From Sorghum bicolor (taxonomy: Eukaryota > Streptophyta > Magnoliopsida > Poales > Poaceae), in assembly GCF_000003195.3 (NCBI RefSeq), contig NC_012873.2, forward strand, positions 1,821,894-1,885,893: a stretch of DNA of 64,000 nucleotides, given 5' to 3'. Made by a program: the position numbers and the translations under genes. Below, piece by piece: positions 32,230 through 44,000 of this stretch. The notes under the pieces were generated by a model. It did no database searches. It was given only the letters and a program-made list of their open reading frames with translations, and was not told where the DNA came from. Position 1 is the first letter of the stretch. Each line of letters starts with the position of its first letter.

Positions 32230-32404
32230 CGATGCTCGAGGTCTGCGGCGACTGGCCGGAGCTGTGTGTGGATGATCAAAGTCCACCCGGCCGGTGGATG
32301 CGACGCGCTGCCGCCGGGTAGCAATGGCGGCAGGCACATCCGTGTCTTCGTCAACCTGGACGCCGCCGATCACCACCGTCGCCCAGACGCCAATCGTCGG
32401 CTAG
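32230..32404 (+). pseudogene. Potato type I protease inhibitor pseudogene, copy 3
   Basis: Pieces in successive frames are GDWPELCV, IKVHPAGG, ALPPGSNGGRHIRVFVNLDAAD and finally ITTVAQTPIVG followed by TAG at 32,402. They match the inhibitor from the middle helix to the canonical C-terminal PxVG end. The SWPEVVG start is missing; the TTC microsatellite lies upstream. Frameshifts make it a relic. It has flanks in common with copy 2. Confidence 0.62.
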
Positions 32405-32885
32405 TCTGGTATGCCGTTTGAGTATCAAAATACATGTGTGTTTATGTTTATGCCTTTGATGTGTGTGAGACTTGCAACCGAGCAGTGCGAGCGGCTGTCA
32501 TGTCTACCACCATGCATCCATGGACAAAGTATGAGATGGATGTACGGCGGTAGCCATCACACTCGCTTGCATTATTCGGTTGCGAGTCTTGGTTATATCT
32601 TGGAATAAACGTGAGCAGATTGTGTATTATTGATAAGTATATATATCTCTACTTATTATTATTATTATTTTTGTCCATGGATGATTAATATTGTAACTAT
32701 ATGCATGGGATGAAAATAATGTGACGTGTGTCTCCATCTTACTACAGTATGATAAGATATACCTTAAATTACTCTCTCTGTTTATAAGATACCGTTCTGA
32801 AATAGTACATATTATAAGATACAAACAGGGCAGGTCCACATTTTCATGCCATGTTTTGATACGCAAGAGTGACTACCTACTAGCA

Positions 32886-33404
32886 GTTGTAGATGGTAAC
32901 AATGGATACAAGTTTGGTGTAAGCGCTTAAAGGTCAACTGATGACTGGTTTAAGAGATCTAGTTTAATAAAGCTTAGGGAAAATCAAGAATCACGGTTTC
33001 ATTACATTACTCAATTTCAATGTTAAGTTAGCTAGAGTCATGAGTTATGAATTTTCTATGACTTTACAGATTGAAAACAATCAACACTTGATAATTTGGG
33101 ATCAATATCCATACCAATTGGTAGAGCATGGTACCACAAGTTTATTTGTTTCAGTGGTTTATCAAGTTTTATATACAAATCATTTGAAATTGCCCTCTCA
33201 TCATGGATTCATGGGTACTTGATCATGTTGCATAGACTATGGTTTCAGTGTCCAAACCAGAGGTTTTTCCTTACTTTGCATATATAGACTTGATCATTTG
33301 AAAGGTCATACCATAATAAAATTTCAAATTTGGTTACTGGTTTTTGTAAAGTTCATATATAGATCGAATCTTCTACAATCCAGCTCCATAAACATAGATA
33401 CCTT
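32886..33404. other. Non-coding stretch, no gene seen
   Basis: AT-rich, with no coding signal. Confidence 0.4.
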
Positions 33405-33873
33405 GGGTGCGTTTGGACATGAGGGATGGTTCTGTTTCTCACGTGAAAGTGAAACACTAGAATCCGCACCAAATGTATTTTGCCAATTCGTTTCTGAGGA
33501 GAAGTGGTTGGAACCGTTCTGCAATTTTTCGTACGCTAATGAAATGGCTGGAACCCAGTTTCGCTCGAGTCGGTTCGTTCCCAGCCCCTCCTCTGCACTT
33601 AACTCTTGTTTTTTTCAATTTATTATTTTGAAGTGCAAAAAATAAAACAATTTGTATTAAGTTTTCCTGCACCCACAAAAAATTCTACCATTTTTTGAAG
33701 CATATTTTCATTTATATATTTTTAATGGGAAACATAATTTAATGTGGATTGGAATCGATTCTAACGACCAACGGTTTTACAGAGTGATTCTAATTCATCA
33801 CCTAAAATATTTCTAGAAAGAATCTAGATTTGAAACGTTTATGTGAGAGTTTGGAGCCCTACCAATCGCACCC
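33405..33873. mobile_element. MITE-like element with GGGTGCG termini
   Basis: The left end is GGGTGCGTTTGG; the right end read inwards is GGGTGCGATTGG. It is 469 bp with no coding capacity. The target duplication is unclear. Confidence 0.5.
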
Positions 33874-33875
33874 TT

Positions 33876-34068
33876 GGGTGTTTGGAACTGCTCCACAAAC
33901 TCCACCTTGAGCAGCTTTACGAAAAACTAGTTTGTGGAGCACCTTTTTTAGGTGCTTTCACAACTCCACTCTTTTTCCTCGAACAGAGTGTGCGTGGAGC
34001 TAAGACTGTTTGGCAAAAAAACCGTAGAGTAGAGTTGGAAAACATGAAGCGGAGCGGTACCAAACACC
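33876..34068. mobile_element. MITE-like element with GGGTGTTTGG termini
   Basis: The left end is GGGTGTTTGGAACTGCTCC; the right end read inwards is AGGTGTTTGGTACCGCTCC. It is 193 bp and directly abuts the previous element. Confidence 0.6.
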
Positions 34069-35984
34069 TTAGTCTTGTATTTCAGTCTTAGGAAAAATAC
34101 TTTAAGTGCTGGATTTCACAGTTATTCAAACTAGGGCTTCAAGTTTTTTACTACAAACCTTAAACTTGGCTCTATATATACAAATCTGAAGTGCATTACT
34201 GCTTGCACTACAAGTTTCATGTTATCAGTTTGTAAAGGTCGAGGTGTGGTATGTATTAGGAACCAAGTAGATTATGATAGAGTTGATTTTGGCGTCAATA
34301 TGTGATGTTTAGATATTTTGATGAAGCATCGTTGAAAAGTTAGACCTAGTTTGAAATCAGCCAAAGAGATGAGAGCATAGGTCCTCAAAGTTCATAAAGT
34401 AGCAATGTTAGAGTAGTGTTTAATTTAAATTTTCCATGAACGTAGAGTTTAAGCCGTTCCAAACAGGACTATAATATAGTGATTGATTGAAGAAAAAAGA
34501 TAGCAATGGTAAGGTAAAATACAAATTTATATCACACAACTGCGCAGAGGCTACCCTGCTAGCAGTTCATGATAAGAAAAATAACGAAACTCGAATTTTA
34601 AAATGTTACATTTGTTAAGACTTTCTACCACCAGCATATTCGCTTGAGCTTATCAGCCGAATCTGTCAGTCATTCAGTAGTATTTTTCCTCTCACAACAA
34701 ATCAGCAAGCAGTACTTTCTGTTGTGGCTTATCAGTCAAATTGAAAACAACAACTTGGGCCGGAAGGGAAAAAGGCTGAACCCTTTTGTTTACTTATTAC
34801 GGAGTACTACTTAGGAAAAATTATCTACGTTTGATCCTTGTTTTGTGTGCTTATTAGGTTTTCGATAAAATAAATAGGGTGGTGCTATTCTACTTAGTGT
34901 ACTGGCCCTTGGCCGGGAAACATGTGTATATATTATAGCAAGAAATAAACTACATGCATGGATTCTTCTGCATGCTGCTTCCTTGGTTCGGTCAGTAACC
35001 AAGGGCGGAGTTACGACCAAAGCTTTGATGAGCTCTAGCAAGGGCGTCACGAACAATGTAGTATGCACACTTGCTTAATAGTTAACGCCATCATCCCTAT
35101 TTATATACCACACATGACACATCTATCGAGTTGAGAGAAGCGTGTACTACTCTACCCAATAGCAGCACACTGCATCCTTCTGCAATTCTTGCATTACTAG
35201 CATATGCCCGTGCGTTGCTACGGGAGTAAAATTTCAATGCAACAATAATAAAAAAACTATACCGAGTCAAAATATATAGACAAACATACTATTCTGATAT
35301 ACTTGCAAATAAAAAAAGCTCAATTTCTAAGAAAAATCATCAATTCGTCATATATGTTCATCAATATGTATTTCTTTTTTTGAATTTTTCTTGGCACGCA
35401 ATTTAACATCAATTCATCAAAATTATTTTTTTTAAATTGGAATGGGAACATCTCATCGTTCGATGGGCATAAGGCTATACGAGGTAGAAAAATCCTCTTT
35501 TCAGCATGTTGTTCTAACATAATTTCTGTATCTATGGTATTCTTTTAGAACCCCGTATAATAAACCTAGTACCATTACAAATTTTATTTATAAAATCAAT
35601 ATTCCCAAGCAATATGACCAGCTAGCTAATCTTTAGCTTTAACACATATAACGGTACATCATCTCATTCTCATGGAAACGACGTATCATCTTCATATATT
35701 AATAATATCAACTCATTCGTTCTGCACTGATAATATAGCTTGAGATAAAAAAAAATACCCCTCTTATTTTCATTTCTTTTTTTCATTTCTAATTTATTCT
35801 CTTCTCTCTCCATTTTTTTCATTCTCTTCCCGTCGTATCCTCTCAATACAACCTCTGTCCCATTAAAAGTGTCGTTTTTGACTTTTCATTCTTCTTATTT
35901 GACCATTGGTCTTATTTAAAGTTTGTTATAAATATTATTAATTTTTTATGACTTGTTTGGTCAATAAAAATATTTTAACAAGGG
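34069..35984. other. Non-coding, AT-rich stretch, no gene seen
   Basis: It holds the 34,990-35,170 segment duplicated from about 31.7 kb and the ccgtgcgttgctacggg motif at 35,207. No coding signal was found. Confidence 0.4.
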
Positions 35985-36177
35985 TTTAGGGTTTAGGGTC
36001 GAATCTTACGGTACATGCATGGAACATTAAATATAGATACAAAAATAAAGGTTTACCTGTAATTTATGAGACGAATCTTTTAAGTCTATTTAGTCTATGA
36101 TTGGACAATATTTGTCACATACAAACGAAAGTGTTACGGTACTCATTCTTCAAAATATTTTGGAACTAAATAAGGCC
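35985..36177. mobile_element. MITE related to the 14.5-kb copy, left end decayed
   Basis: It contains the family core gagacgaatcttttaagtc and ends ggaactaaataaggccc. The left terminus is replaced by repeated ggtttaggg. Confidence 0.6.
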
Positions 36178-36294
36178 CTGATTGAACTCCTGATCATGGA
36201 AATGTACATCGCCCAGCATAGCGGACGACCGCCCCTGTCCATGCATTCAAATCAAGTATCACTTGCTATAGAACCTACGCTAGCATCTTCCCCT

Positions 36295-36304
36295 GCTATA
36301 AATC
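36295..36304 (+). promoter_or_regulatory. Possible TATA box upstream of inhibitor copy 4
   Basis: GCTATAAATC lies about 430 bp before the ATG at 36,732. The distance would need a leader intron, so this is tentative. Confidence 0.3.
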
Positions 36305-36731
36305 TTGCTTTCAAGCAATTTGTGTCTTCCCAAGCAGCACCTGCTGCCTTGGGAGTGAGAGTGTGGGCACGTTGAAGACGTACTTGGAGTGGTGTTGACG
36401 TCCCTTGTATTGACTTTTTAGGAGTAGAGATTTGTCAGGTTGGCATTTGATCCAAGCATACCTATACACACACTGTTCAATGTCGGCCTTATGTAGATGC
36501 GATTTTGTATCTATCTCAATTCACGTGTGTTGAAGTGGATAAGGGTGAAACTTAGTTTAATTACCACCCCAAATCTATCTCAATACTCATGGAATATGAA
36601 TTTAGGATAGATAGGAGTACATCCAAACACAAGTTATTGTTGTTGTATTGGAATCACATTAACCATGCATCCCTTTAGCAGGTTTTTAAAGAGAGGAGGG
36701 AGGAGATTGTCGTCGCACGTGTGAAGGGAAA

Positions 36732-36944
36732 ATGAGCACTTTGAAGATGTCGTGGCCGGAGGTTGTGGGTTGACCGGTGACCCAGGCGGTGTCACAAATC
36801 AACAGCGACAGGTCGGACGTGGCAATAGAGGTGATCCCGACCGGCACCATGGTGGCGCCGGGGTACAACGCCAAGCGCATCCGCGTCTTCTTCGACGCCG
36901 CTACCTCTCTGGGGCCCGTCGTGTCCATTCCCGTCGTCGGCTAG
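36732..36944 (+). pseudogene. Potato type I protease inhibitor, copy 4, near-intact with one nonsense codon
   Basis: A 70-codon frame from ATG 36,732 to TAG 36,942-36,944, the usual length for this family. It reads MSTLKMSWPEVVG, then TGA at codon 14 (36,771-36,773), then PVTQAVSQINSDRSD, VAIEVIPTGTMVAPGYN, AKRIRVFFDA and a C-terminal SIPVVG. Everything except the TGA fits a potato type I inhibitor, and a Trp is common at that position in grass homologues. The binding loop TGTMVAPGYN aligns Pro with the position that sets protease specificity. It is cytosolic or secreted depending on an unseen leader; no signal peptide is visible. Confidence 0.78.
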
Positions 36945-37680
36945 GCCGCTCACGGCCGGCTAGGCATAACAGATGTGGTGGTGGCACACTTAATAATAAT
37001 AGATACTGCAGTAATAGTAGTAATCGTGTTCCAAGTGAAGCCTGTGTATCACATTAATTATTTCAAAGCATGTGTGTGGTTGATCGTCATGCGTTTTCTT
37101 CATTCTCCATGAGATATGAGCTTGTAAGTGTGTTTTGTTTGATGCAAGTACAGTTGGTTTAATTTGTGTGGTAGCATTATAGCTGTATTTTGTAATGCTG
37201 AAGCAAAAAATGTACTTTAATTATCTAAAATAATCTAGTCTTTTTGTTCGAAGTACTACTAGAGAACACTTATACGTGCTAGCTCCTAATTAGTCTTATG
37301 CATGCCCATCTTTGTTGTGAGGTTCTCCAATTTCCATCAAGGAAGGAGTCTTGTTGTACTCCACACACGTCACCGCCACTCCACATCAAGCTTGGAGGTC
37401 AACTCAACTCTCTCAAAATACGCCCTAATATAAACATGCACCCATCACCCTTTTTATTACTCTTATTGTGCCTTTGATATGATCACTAAGATCTCATATA
37501 GGTGGAGTGTATCTTCAAGTGTAACAAGTCTCTCTAGCTTTCTATATGGTCTCCACCTACTTTGTAAATACTGATATCAATAGCCTCAAGTAACATAGTA
37601 GCACCATGTTTAAGTTCTTAACTTGGCATGGATGCTCGTATTTTTCTGAATTTATTTCAAGATTACAAATAAACAAATTT
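36945..37680. other. 3' flank of inhibitor copy 4, no further gene seen
   Basis: AT-rich sequence without coding signal. Confidence 0.4.
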
Positions 37681-37752
37681 ATATGATAGAATAATAATAT
37701 TTATGATATCAACTAAGTATTATTATATGATAGAATAACATAGAATAACTAA

Positions 37753-38118
37753 GTTGAAGCCTGCGATCGATCTTGGCCGCACGTTTGGGTTGAAGCCTAC
37801 GAGAAATGTTTCGTAGCCCTTGATTTTAATGAGAACGACTTCCTGTGTATATTTTTTGGGTGTACAGAGGTCAGAAACTCTCAGCGGGGGAGGTTTTACT
37901 GGGTAGACCTAGTATAATTTGAAGTGTTCCATTATAGTAGAGATTTCATGAAGTCATAGGATGGCGTAAGATTGCCACCAATCAACACTGTAAGTATATA
38001 CTCTCTCTATCCCAAATTGTAAGTCATTCCTTCCATCCCAAATTGTAAGTCATTCCAAGAATATTGGAGAGTTAAAATATCTCAAGTTTGACCAAATTTA
38101 TATGATAGAATAATAATA
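37753..38118. repeat. Direct duplication, copy 1 of 2 (pair 39,891-40,258)
   Basis: About 366 bp, starting gttgaagcctgcgatcgatc and ending in the first part of a Stowaway element. It differs from copy 2 at only a handful of bases. The sequence just left of it (37,680-37,725) matches what follows copy 2 (from 40,240), which indicates rearrangement within a tandem unit. Confidence 0.85.
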
Positions 38119-39344
38119 ACAAAGGAAGCCTCCCAATCTCCTAGAGAAGAGCATTTGTTTATTTGTTGTATATAAATCAAATGACTATTTTGTGATAAGA
38201 AAGATGAAACATATTCTAAGTGATTACCTGTCTTTATTTGTTGAAACTTTTGTAACACATGTAGGGAATCTTCGCTTCCAATCATAAATATTATGGTTCC
38301 ACTTATAATTTATCAGTTTCATGGTGAGATGGAACCTTTTAGCAATAGTGTGAAATGTAGGTATGTTCTGATCATAACCCTTGAAACATACTTCATTTAG
38401 AAGTGGATGCATAATGTGCAAAGTTTTGTTTTGCATGTTCATCTCTCACAACTCAAAAGACTAAAGAGTGGATACTTTTTCGTGCGACATTCAATATCGT
38501 CTCGTTTCATCCAGAAGTGCTACTATTTTGTGCTGCGGCCTTCTTCCGCTGTCGGTATTTACGTTGTTTCTCATTAACCTCTTCCCTTTGTCGATGGACA
38601 TATGACGTTTCCGCTACTACATGCTCCTTTCATCCCTCTTCCGCGAGGCCTTATCTAAAGTGGTCGTTTGGACGACACCTTTAGTCCATTAGTATGACAA
38701 TATTGCGTAAAGAGGAGCATACAAAAATAAAATACTGTAAGCACACTTGTGACGTTGGTGATATTTGCTTAGCGCTCTGCGTATATCTTTCGGTGTAGAC
38801 ATTTCTCTGTGTGCTCCATGTATATCTCTCGGCGTAGACATATTGCTTTGTGCTTGACGTGGATCTCTCGCGCACAGATATCAGCTCAGTTGGACACGGA
38901 GTTTTCTATCCAAATAATTTGGGTATAGAAAGCAATCAAAAATCATATAACCATATCCCAATAAATGCACCTGGTCAAATTCCTTTTTGACGGCAAGTCT
39001 ACTAAGAATATCCAGCTACTCATTAATCTCTAACAAGGAACGTGTAGAAAATTATTTAGCTTTGAAACAAATAGAGCATCTCGTTGAAGATATTTCTAAG
39101 TAAATAATTTGATAGCATATTTATATCCCTTATCTAAAAAAAAATATCTGATAGTATATATCTGATAGCATATCCTTCAGGATATTTCTAACTGAATACT
39201 CTTCATATATAATTTTAGCATTACGGTAACCAAGACATTGTTCTATTTATTTACTCAAGCACATCATACTACCGATCAACTGAAAGCCGTTCAGTTCGGC
39301 TGCAAGCCTACGATATGTACGGCACCTCTCGCGTCCCGCAGTCC

Positions 39345-39590
39345 GCACCGGCGAGCCGGCGGCCGTTGAGGCAGTGTGCGTGCCGTGATCGTGGGCATCC
39401 CACGCCGACTTGTTCTCTCCGTTGAGGTCCTCCTCGCTGGCGTCCCCGGCGTACCACCGCGCTCCAATGATCTTCCAGTTGCAGTTGGTCGCGTTGAACG
39501 TCTAGCCAGTCTGGCACACACCTTTCCACCGATTCGGCCTGAGGCCGTAGCCGGTGTCATCGAAGTTCCGTGATTCTGGCCAGCGTGTAG
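39345..39590 (-). pseudogene. Subtilisin-like protease (S8 subtilase) gene fragment
   Basis: Read on the minus strand from 39,582, the frame gives WPESRNFDDTGYGLRPNRWK, then GVCQTG, a TAG at 39,504-39,502, then NCNWKIIGARWYAGDASEED and finally the catalytic-histidine block HDHGTHTASTAAG. These blocks follow the order seen in plant subtilases (SBT family) between the Asp and His active sites. The Asp region, the Ser region and most of the protein are absent, so this is a relic. Confidence 0.72.
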
Positions 39591-39890
39591 TTGGCTTCGA
39601 AGGCGACCGGCCGGTGGGCTTCGACGACGAGCGAGCGTCCGCGGATTGTCAGATCCCGAGATGGGGACTGCGTCTTGGTCCTGATCGCTGCCTCGACCCT
39701 GATCACCGCTGGACGCCCTCCTCATTGTTCCCTCTCGGTTCTCCTGTTCCGGCGGGAGGCGCGGCAGCGGCGAAGTCGGAGCCTCGGACGATGGCGGTTT
39801 TTTCTTTCATTGTTTTTTCCGGTGTTTTTTTCTATTGATTGATCGCAGGTGAAGGCACTTTGCACGGGTGGAGGAATGTTGAAGCCTGGA

Positions 39891-40258
39891 GTTGAAGCCT
39901 GCGATCGATCTTGGCCGCACGTTTGGGTTGAAGCCTAGGAGAAATGTTTCGTAGCCCTTGATTTTAATGAGGACGACTTCCTGTGTATATTTTTTTGGGT
40001 GTACAGAGGTTAGAAACTCTCAGCGGGGGAGGTTTTACTGGGTAGACCTAGTATAATTTGAAGTGTTCCATTATAGTAGAGATTTCATGAAGTCATAGGA
40101 TGGCGTAAGATTGCCACCAATCAACACTGTAAGTATATACTCTCTCTATCCCAAATTGTAAGTCATTCCTTCCATCCCAAATTGTAAGTCATTCCAAGAA
40201 TATTGCAGAGTTAAAATATCTCAAGTTTGTCCAAATTTATATGATAGAATAATAATAT
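39891..40258. repeat. Direct duplication, copy 2 of 2 (pair 37,753-38,118)
   Basis: Same sequence as copy 1, and continues into a complete Stowaway element. Confidence 0.85.
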
Positions 40259-40424
40259 TTATGATATCAACTAAGTATTATTAGGTTCTCCATTAATTAC
40301 ATTTTCATAGTATATCTATCTGATGCCACAAAACTTTATAATTTTTTCTATAATTTTGGTCAAACTTGAGATGCTCTGACTTTCCAAGATTCTTAGAATG
40401 ACTTACAATTTAGGATGGAGGGAA
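40140..40424. mobile_element. Stowaway-type MITE
   Basis: The left end is CTCTCTCTATCCCAAATTG and the right end read inwards is CCCTCCATCCTAAATTG, flanked by TA. The 26-bp end block ending gtaagtcattcc is duplicated at the left. A truncated copy of its left part ends the duplication at 38,118. Confidence 0.8.
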
Positions 40425-41070
40425 TATTCTTTAATTATAGTCCGTACACTACATAGGAAGTTAATAACTTAGCTTACTATCTGCCATACATAACTATCAA
40501 CCACACTGAGGATACAATTCTTGACAGATATTTTGAAGAGAGTTCAAATGAATGTTTTGACAGCTTCCCTAAAAATCTTCAAGTTATGATTAAAGACTTA
40601 GATAAAATGTAACTTAGATGGTTAATACGAGAAATAACTTTACTTTCCATTCTTATGCAAAAGTGTTTCGAGATTGTATACATGCCCAAATATAATTATG
40701 TAAAAGTTAAAACTATGGAACAAAATCGTTGGTTGTTTTTATGTACTTCTCCGAGATAAAACCGTAGCGTTAGCAATATTAATTTTCTGACGCGTGACAA
40801 GAACACCTTAAGTTACGTTAGAAAGATATGCCTTTTTCGCCACTATTTTGATGGCTTAGAAAATTTAATAATAAATTAACACTATAGATATAATATTGTA
40901 CAAACATAATGATGAAAAGTATTTTTCTAACACAAAATATGACGTTCTCTATCACCTCACAAATTTTTTAAATGAAACTCAATTTGTACATAGAGAAATA
41001 AAAAAGGAAAAACCTTTTTAAGGCGTAAATTGGTCCAACTTAAATATGTACATATTTTCCTACTCCCAGT
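40425..41070. other. Intergenic region upstream of SAC9
   Basis: AT-rich, no gene seen. Confidence 0.45.
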
Positions 41071-41081
41071 GTATATATATT
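41071..41081 (+). promoter_or_regulatory. Possible TATA box of the SAC9-type gene
   Basis: GTATATATATT lies upstream of a GC-rich segment (41,150-41,402) that looks like the 5' leader. A likely leader intron runs from about 41,403 to 41,563 and brings the leader to ATG 41,602. Confidence 0.4.
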
Positions 41082-44000
41082 TTTTCCAAGCCTTTTCTTC
41101 TTTGATTTTTAAAGGAAAAAGTGTATATGACGTCATCATGACGTCATAGAGTCATGGCGCATCGCTCAGGCCGGCGTTCGGCGTGCGGCTGCGCTCAGAC
41201 GGGCTCAGTGCGCTGCGTGGCCGCGGTGCCGCGGGCGGCGCGGACGTCTCCGTCCGCCTCTACGACCTCCCGTCCGCCGAGCTCCACCTCTACGGCGCTG
41301 AATTCGCTCTGCCGAAGTCGGTGGCGGCACCCGCGGGTCCAGCGGCGCGCGGTCGGGGGCGGGGTGTGGCCAGGTCTACACCGGCGACGAGCACCCACCT
41401 GGGTATGCGCGCCCCTTCTCTTCCCTTCCTGCCGTGCGAAACTGATCGCCCGAACCCTAACTCAAGCGATTTGGCTATCTGAATCTGGATCTGACCTAGT
41501 GTATACATGCTTACTATTTTTTGTTTGCAAAAAGTTAATGTGCACACCCATTTCCTCTGTTAGGTCCGAATCCGATCAGTCCATTTCTCCAGAAATCCAA
41601 GATGTTCCACAGCAAGTCGCTCCCTAGGCCCAAGGACACATCGGTGGTGGTGGTCATCCTGGAGACGACCGAAGTGTACATTGTGATCAGCTTGTCAACA
41701 AGGAGAGACACCCAAGTCGTATACGTCGATCCGACCACCGGTGCCCTCTGCTACCTGGGGAAGCATGGGGAGGATGTCTTCGATTCCGAGGCTGCAGCTC
41801 TGAACTACATCACTGACGGGTCAAGGGTTCTATCCAAGAGCACCACATATGCCAAGGCAGTGCTGGGGTACGCAGTGTTAGGAGGCTCTGCTCTGCTTCT
41901 GGTTGCGACGCAGCTGAGCACGTCGGTCCCCAATCTGCCAGGAGGCGGGTGCATATACACGGTGGTGGAGAGCCAGTGGATAAAGATCCAGCTGCAGAAC
42001 CCTCAATCCCAGGGAACTGGAGAGCAAAAGAATATACGTGAGTTGGCTGAGCTCGACATTGACGGGAAGCACTTCTTTTGTGAGACAAGGGATGTTACCA
42101 GGCCATTCCCGAGTCCTATGACACTACGGGAACCAGATGAGGAATTCGTTTGGAATGAGTGGCTGTCGAAGCCTTTTAAGGACATTGGCTTGCCAGGACA
42201 CTGTGTCATTCTTCTGCAGGGGTTTGCTGAGTGCCGGAACTTTGGAGGTGCTGGGCAGCAAGGTGGGTTAGTCGCCCTTATCGCACGCCGCAGTCGATTG
42301 CACCCTGGAACCCGCTATTTGGCCTGTGGACTGAATGCATGTTCAGGTACAGGCAATGAGGTTGAGTGTGAGCAACTGGTTTGGGTTCCACGGAAGGGTG
42401 GACAGCGTATCCCTTTTAGCTCGTATATCTGGCGGCGTGGAACTATACCAATATGGTGGGGCGCAGAAATAAAAAATGCAGTGTCAGTAGAAGCTGAAAT
42501 TTATGTTGCCAATGATCCTTACAATGGAAGCTTACAATACTACCAACGGTTGGGTAGAAGATACGGCCATAAATCATCTGAAGCGAGTGTGTCCAGGCAA
42601 AAGAAATCTGGAAGGGTTCCCATTATTTGTGTTAACTTGCTAAGATATGGCGAAGGAAAAACAGAGTCTGTACTTGTTGATCGTTTCAAAGAATCTATAC
42701 GGTACATGAACTCTACTGGAAAGCTGGGAAGCACGTGGATTCAGTTGATAAATTATGACTGGCATGCCACTGTGAAGTTAAAAGGGCAGCAGCAGACAGT
42801 TGAGGGCCTATGGAGGCATCTTAAAGCACCTACAATGGTCATTGGCTTCAGTGAAGGGAATTACTATGATGTAAGGCAGCAGCTTAATGAATGTAAAGGA
42901 TCAGTTATCTGCAATGACGATGTAAATGGCGGGTTTTGCATGGATTGTATTCAAAATGGGGTGATACGATTCAATTGTGCAGACTCTCTTGATCGAACCA
43001 ATGCTGCTAGTTACTTTGGTGCACTTCAAGTTTTTGTTGAACAGTGTAGTTGATTGAGTATCTCGCTTGACATAGATGCAATGTTTGGGTTGTCAAGTAG
43101 ATATTCTGAATATGATGGTAGAAACACTCGTTCTTTGCCCCCTGGATGGGAGGAGCGCTTTGACTCTGTAACAGGGAAATCATTTTATATCGATCATAAT
43201 ACACGTACTACCACATGGGAACATCCATTCCAGGAGGCTCCACAGAAGCCCTGGAAAAGATTTGATATGACATTTGATCAGTTCAAAGGCTCAACAATGC
43301 TTGCTCCAGTGAGCAACCTTGCTGAACTTTTTCTTTTGGCTGGTGATATCCATGCTACGTTGTACACTGGCTCAAAAGCTATGCACAGTGAGATTCTGAA
43401 CATATTCAAGGAGGAAACAGGAAAGTTTAGTAAATTCTCAGCTGTTCAGAATGTGAGGATTACGGTGCAGAGAAGGTACCAAAATTTTGTGAATGATAGT
43501 TCCCGTCAAAAGCAGTTAGAGATGTTCCTTGGATTGAGGCTATATAAGCATCTCCCGTCCATCCCTATGTTCCCTCTCAAAGTAGGTAAACTTACTCATG
43601 TATATCTCTTCAAACTGATATTATTAGTCTTGATGCAGTATTATATTATTTACATTATACTTTTTTTGTGATAACATTATTGATATTGACAATTCAGGTG
43701 CTATCAAGGCCGGCTGGATGCATGTTGAAACCAGTTCCTAGTATCACCCCAATGGCTGATGGTGGTTCCAGTCTTCTCAGCTTCAAAAGGAAGGATCTTA
43801 TTTGGGTATAGTTCTTCCTTAAAGACTCTTCTTGATGCATCTGGAAGAGTCTTCCTGATAGTTTTCTGGTTTATTTAATTATTGCTGTGGTGTTTTTTTC
43901 ACATAGCATGTTAAAGACTCTTGTTGCATGCAGGTGTGTCAGCAAGGTGCAGACTATGTTGAACTTTTTATATACCTTGGGGAACCTTGTCATGTTTGTC

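Larger units (their letters stand above)
31845..32885. repeat. Segmental duplication unit B (paired with 22,420-23,470)
   Basis: Its block order matches unit A, including cgatctacgctatgcatt upstream and gttgcgagtcttg/cttggaataaa downstream of the inhibitor relic. Confidence 0.72.

Noticed and set aside
41154..41627. 157-residue frame upstream of SAC9
   Set aside because: It overlaps the GC-rich leader and a likely leader intron and has no recognised domain; ATG 41,602 matches the SAC9 start context better.
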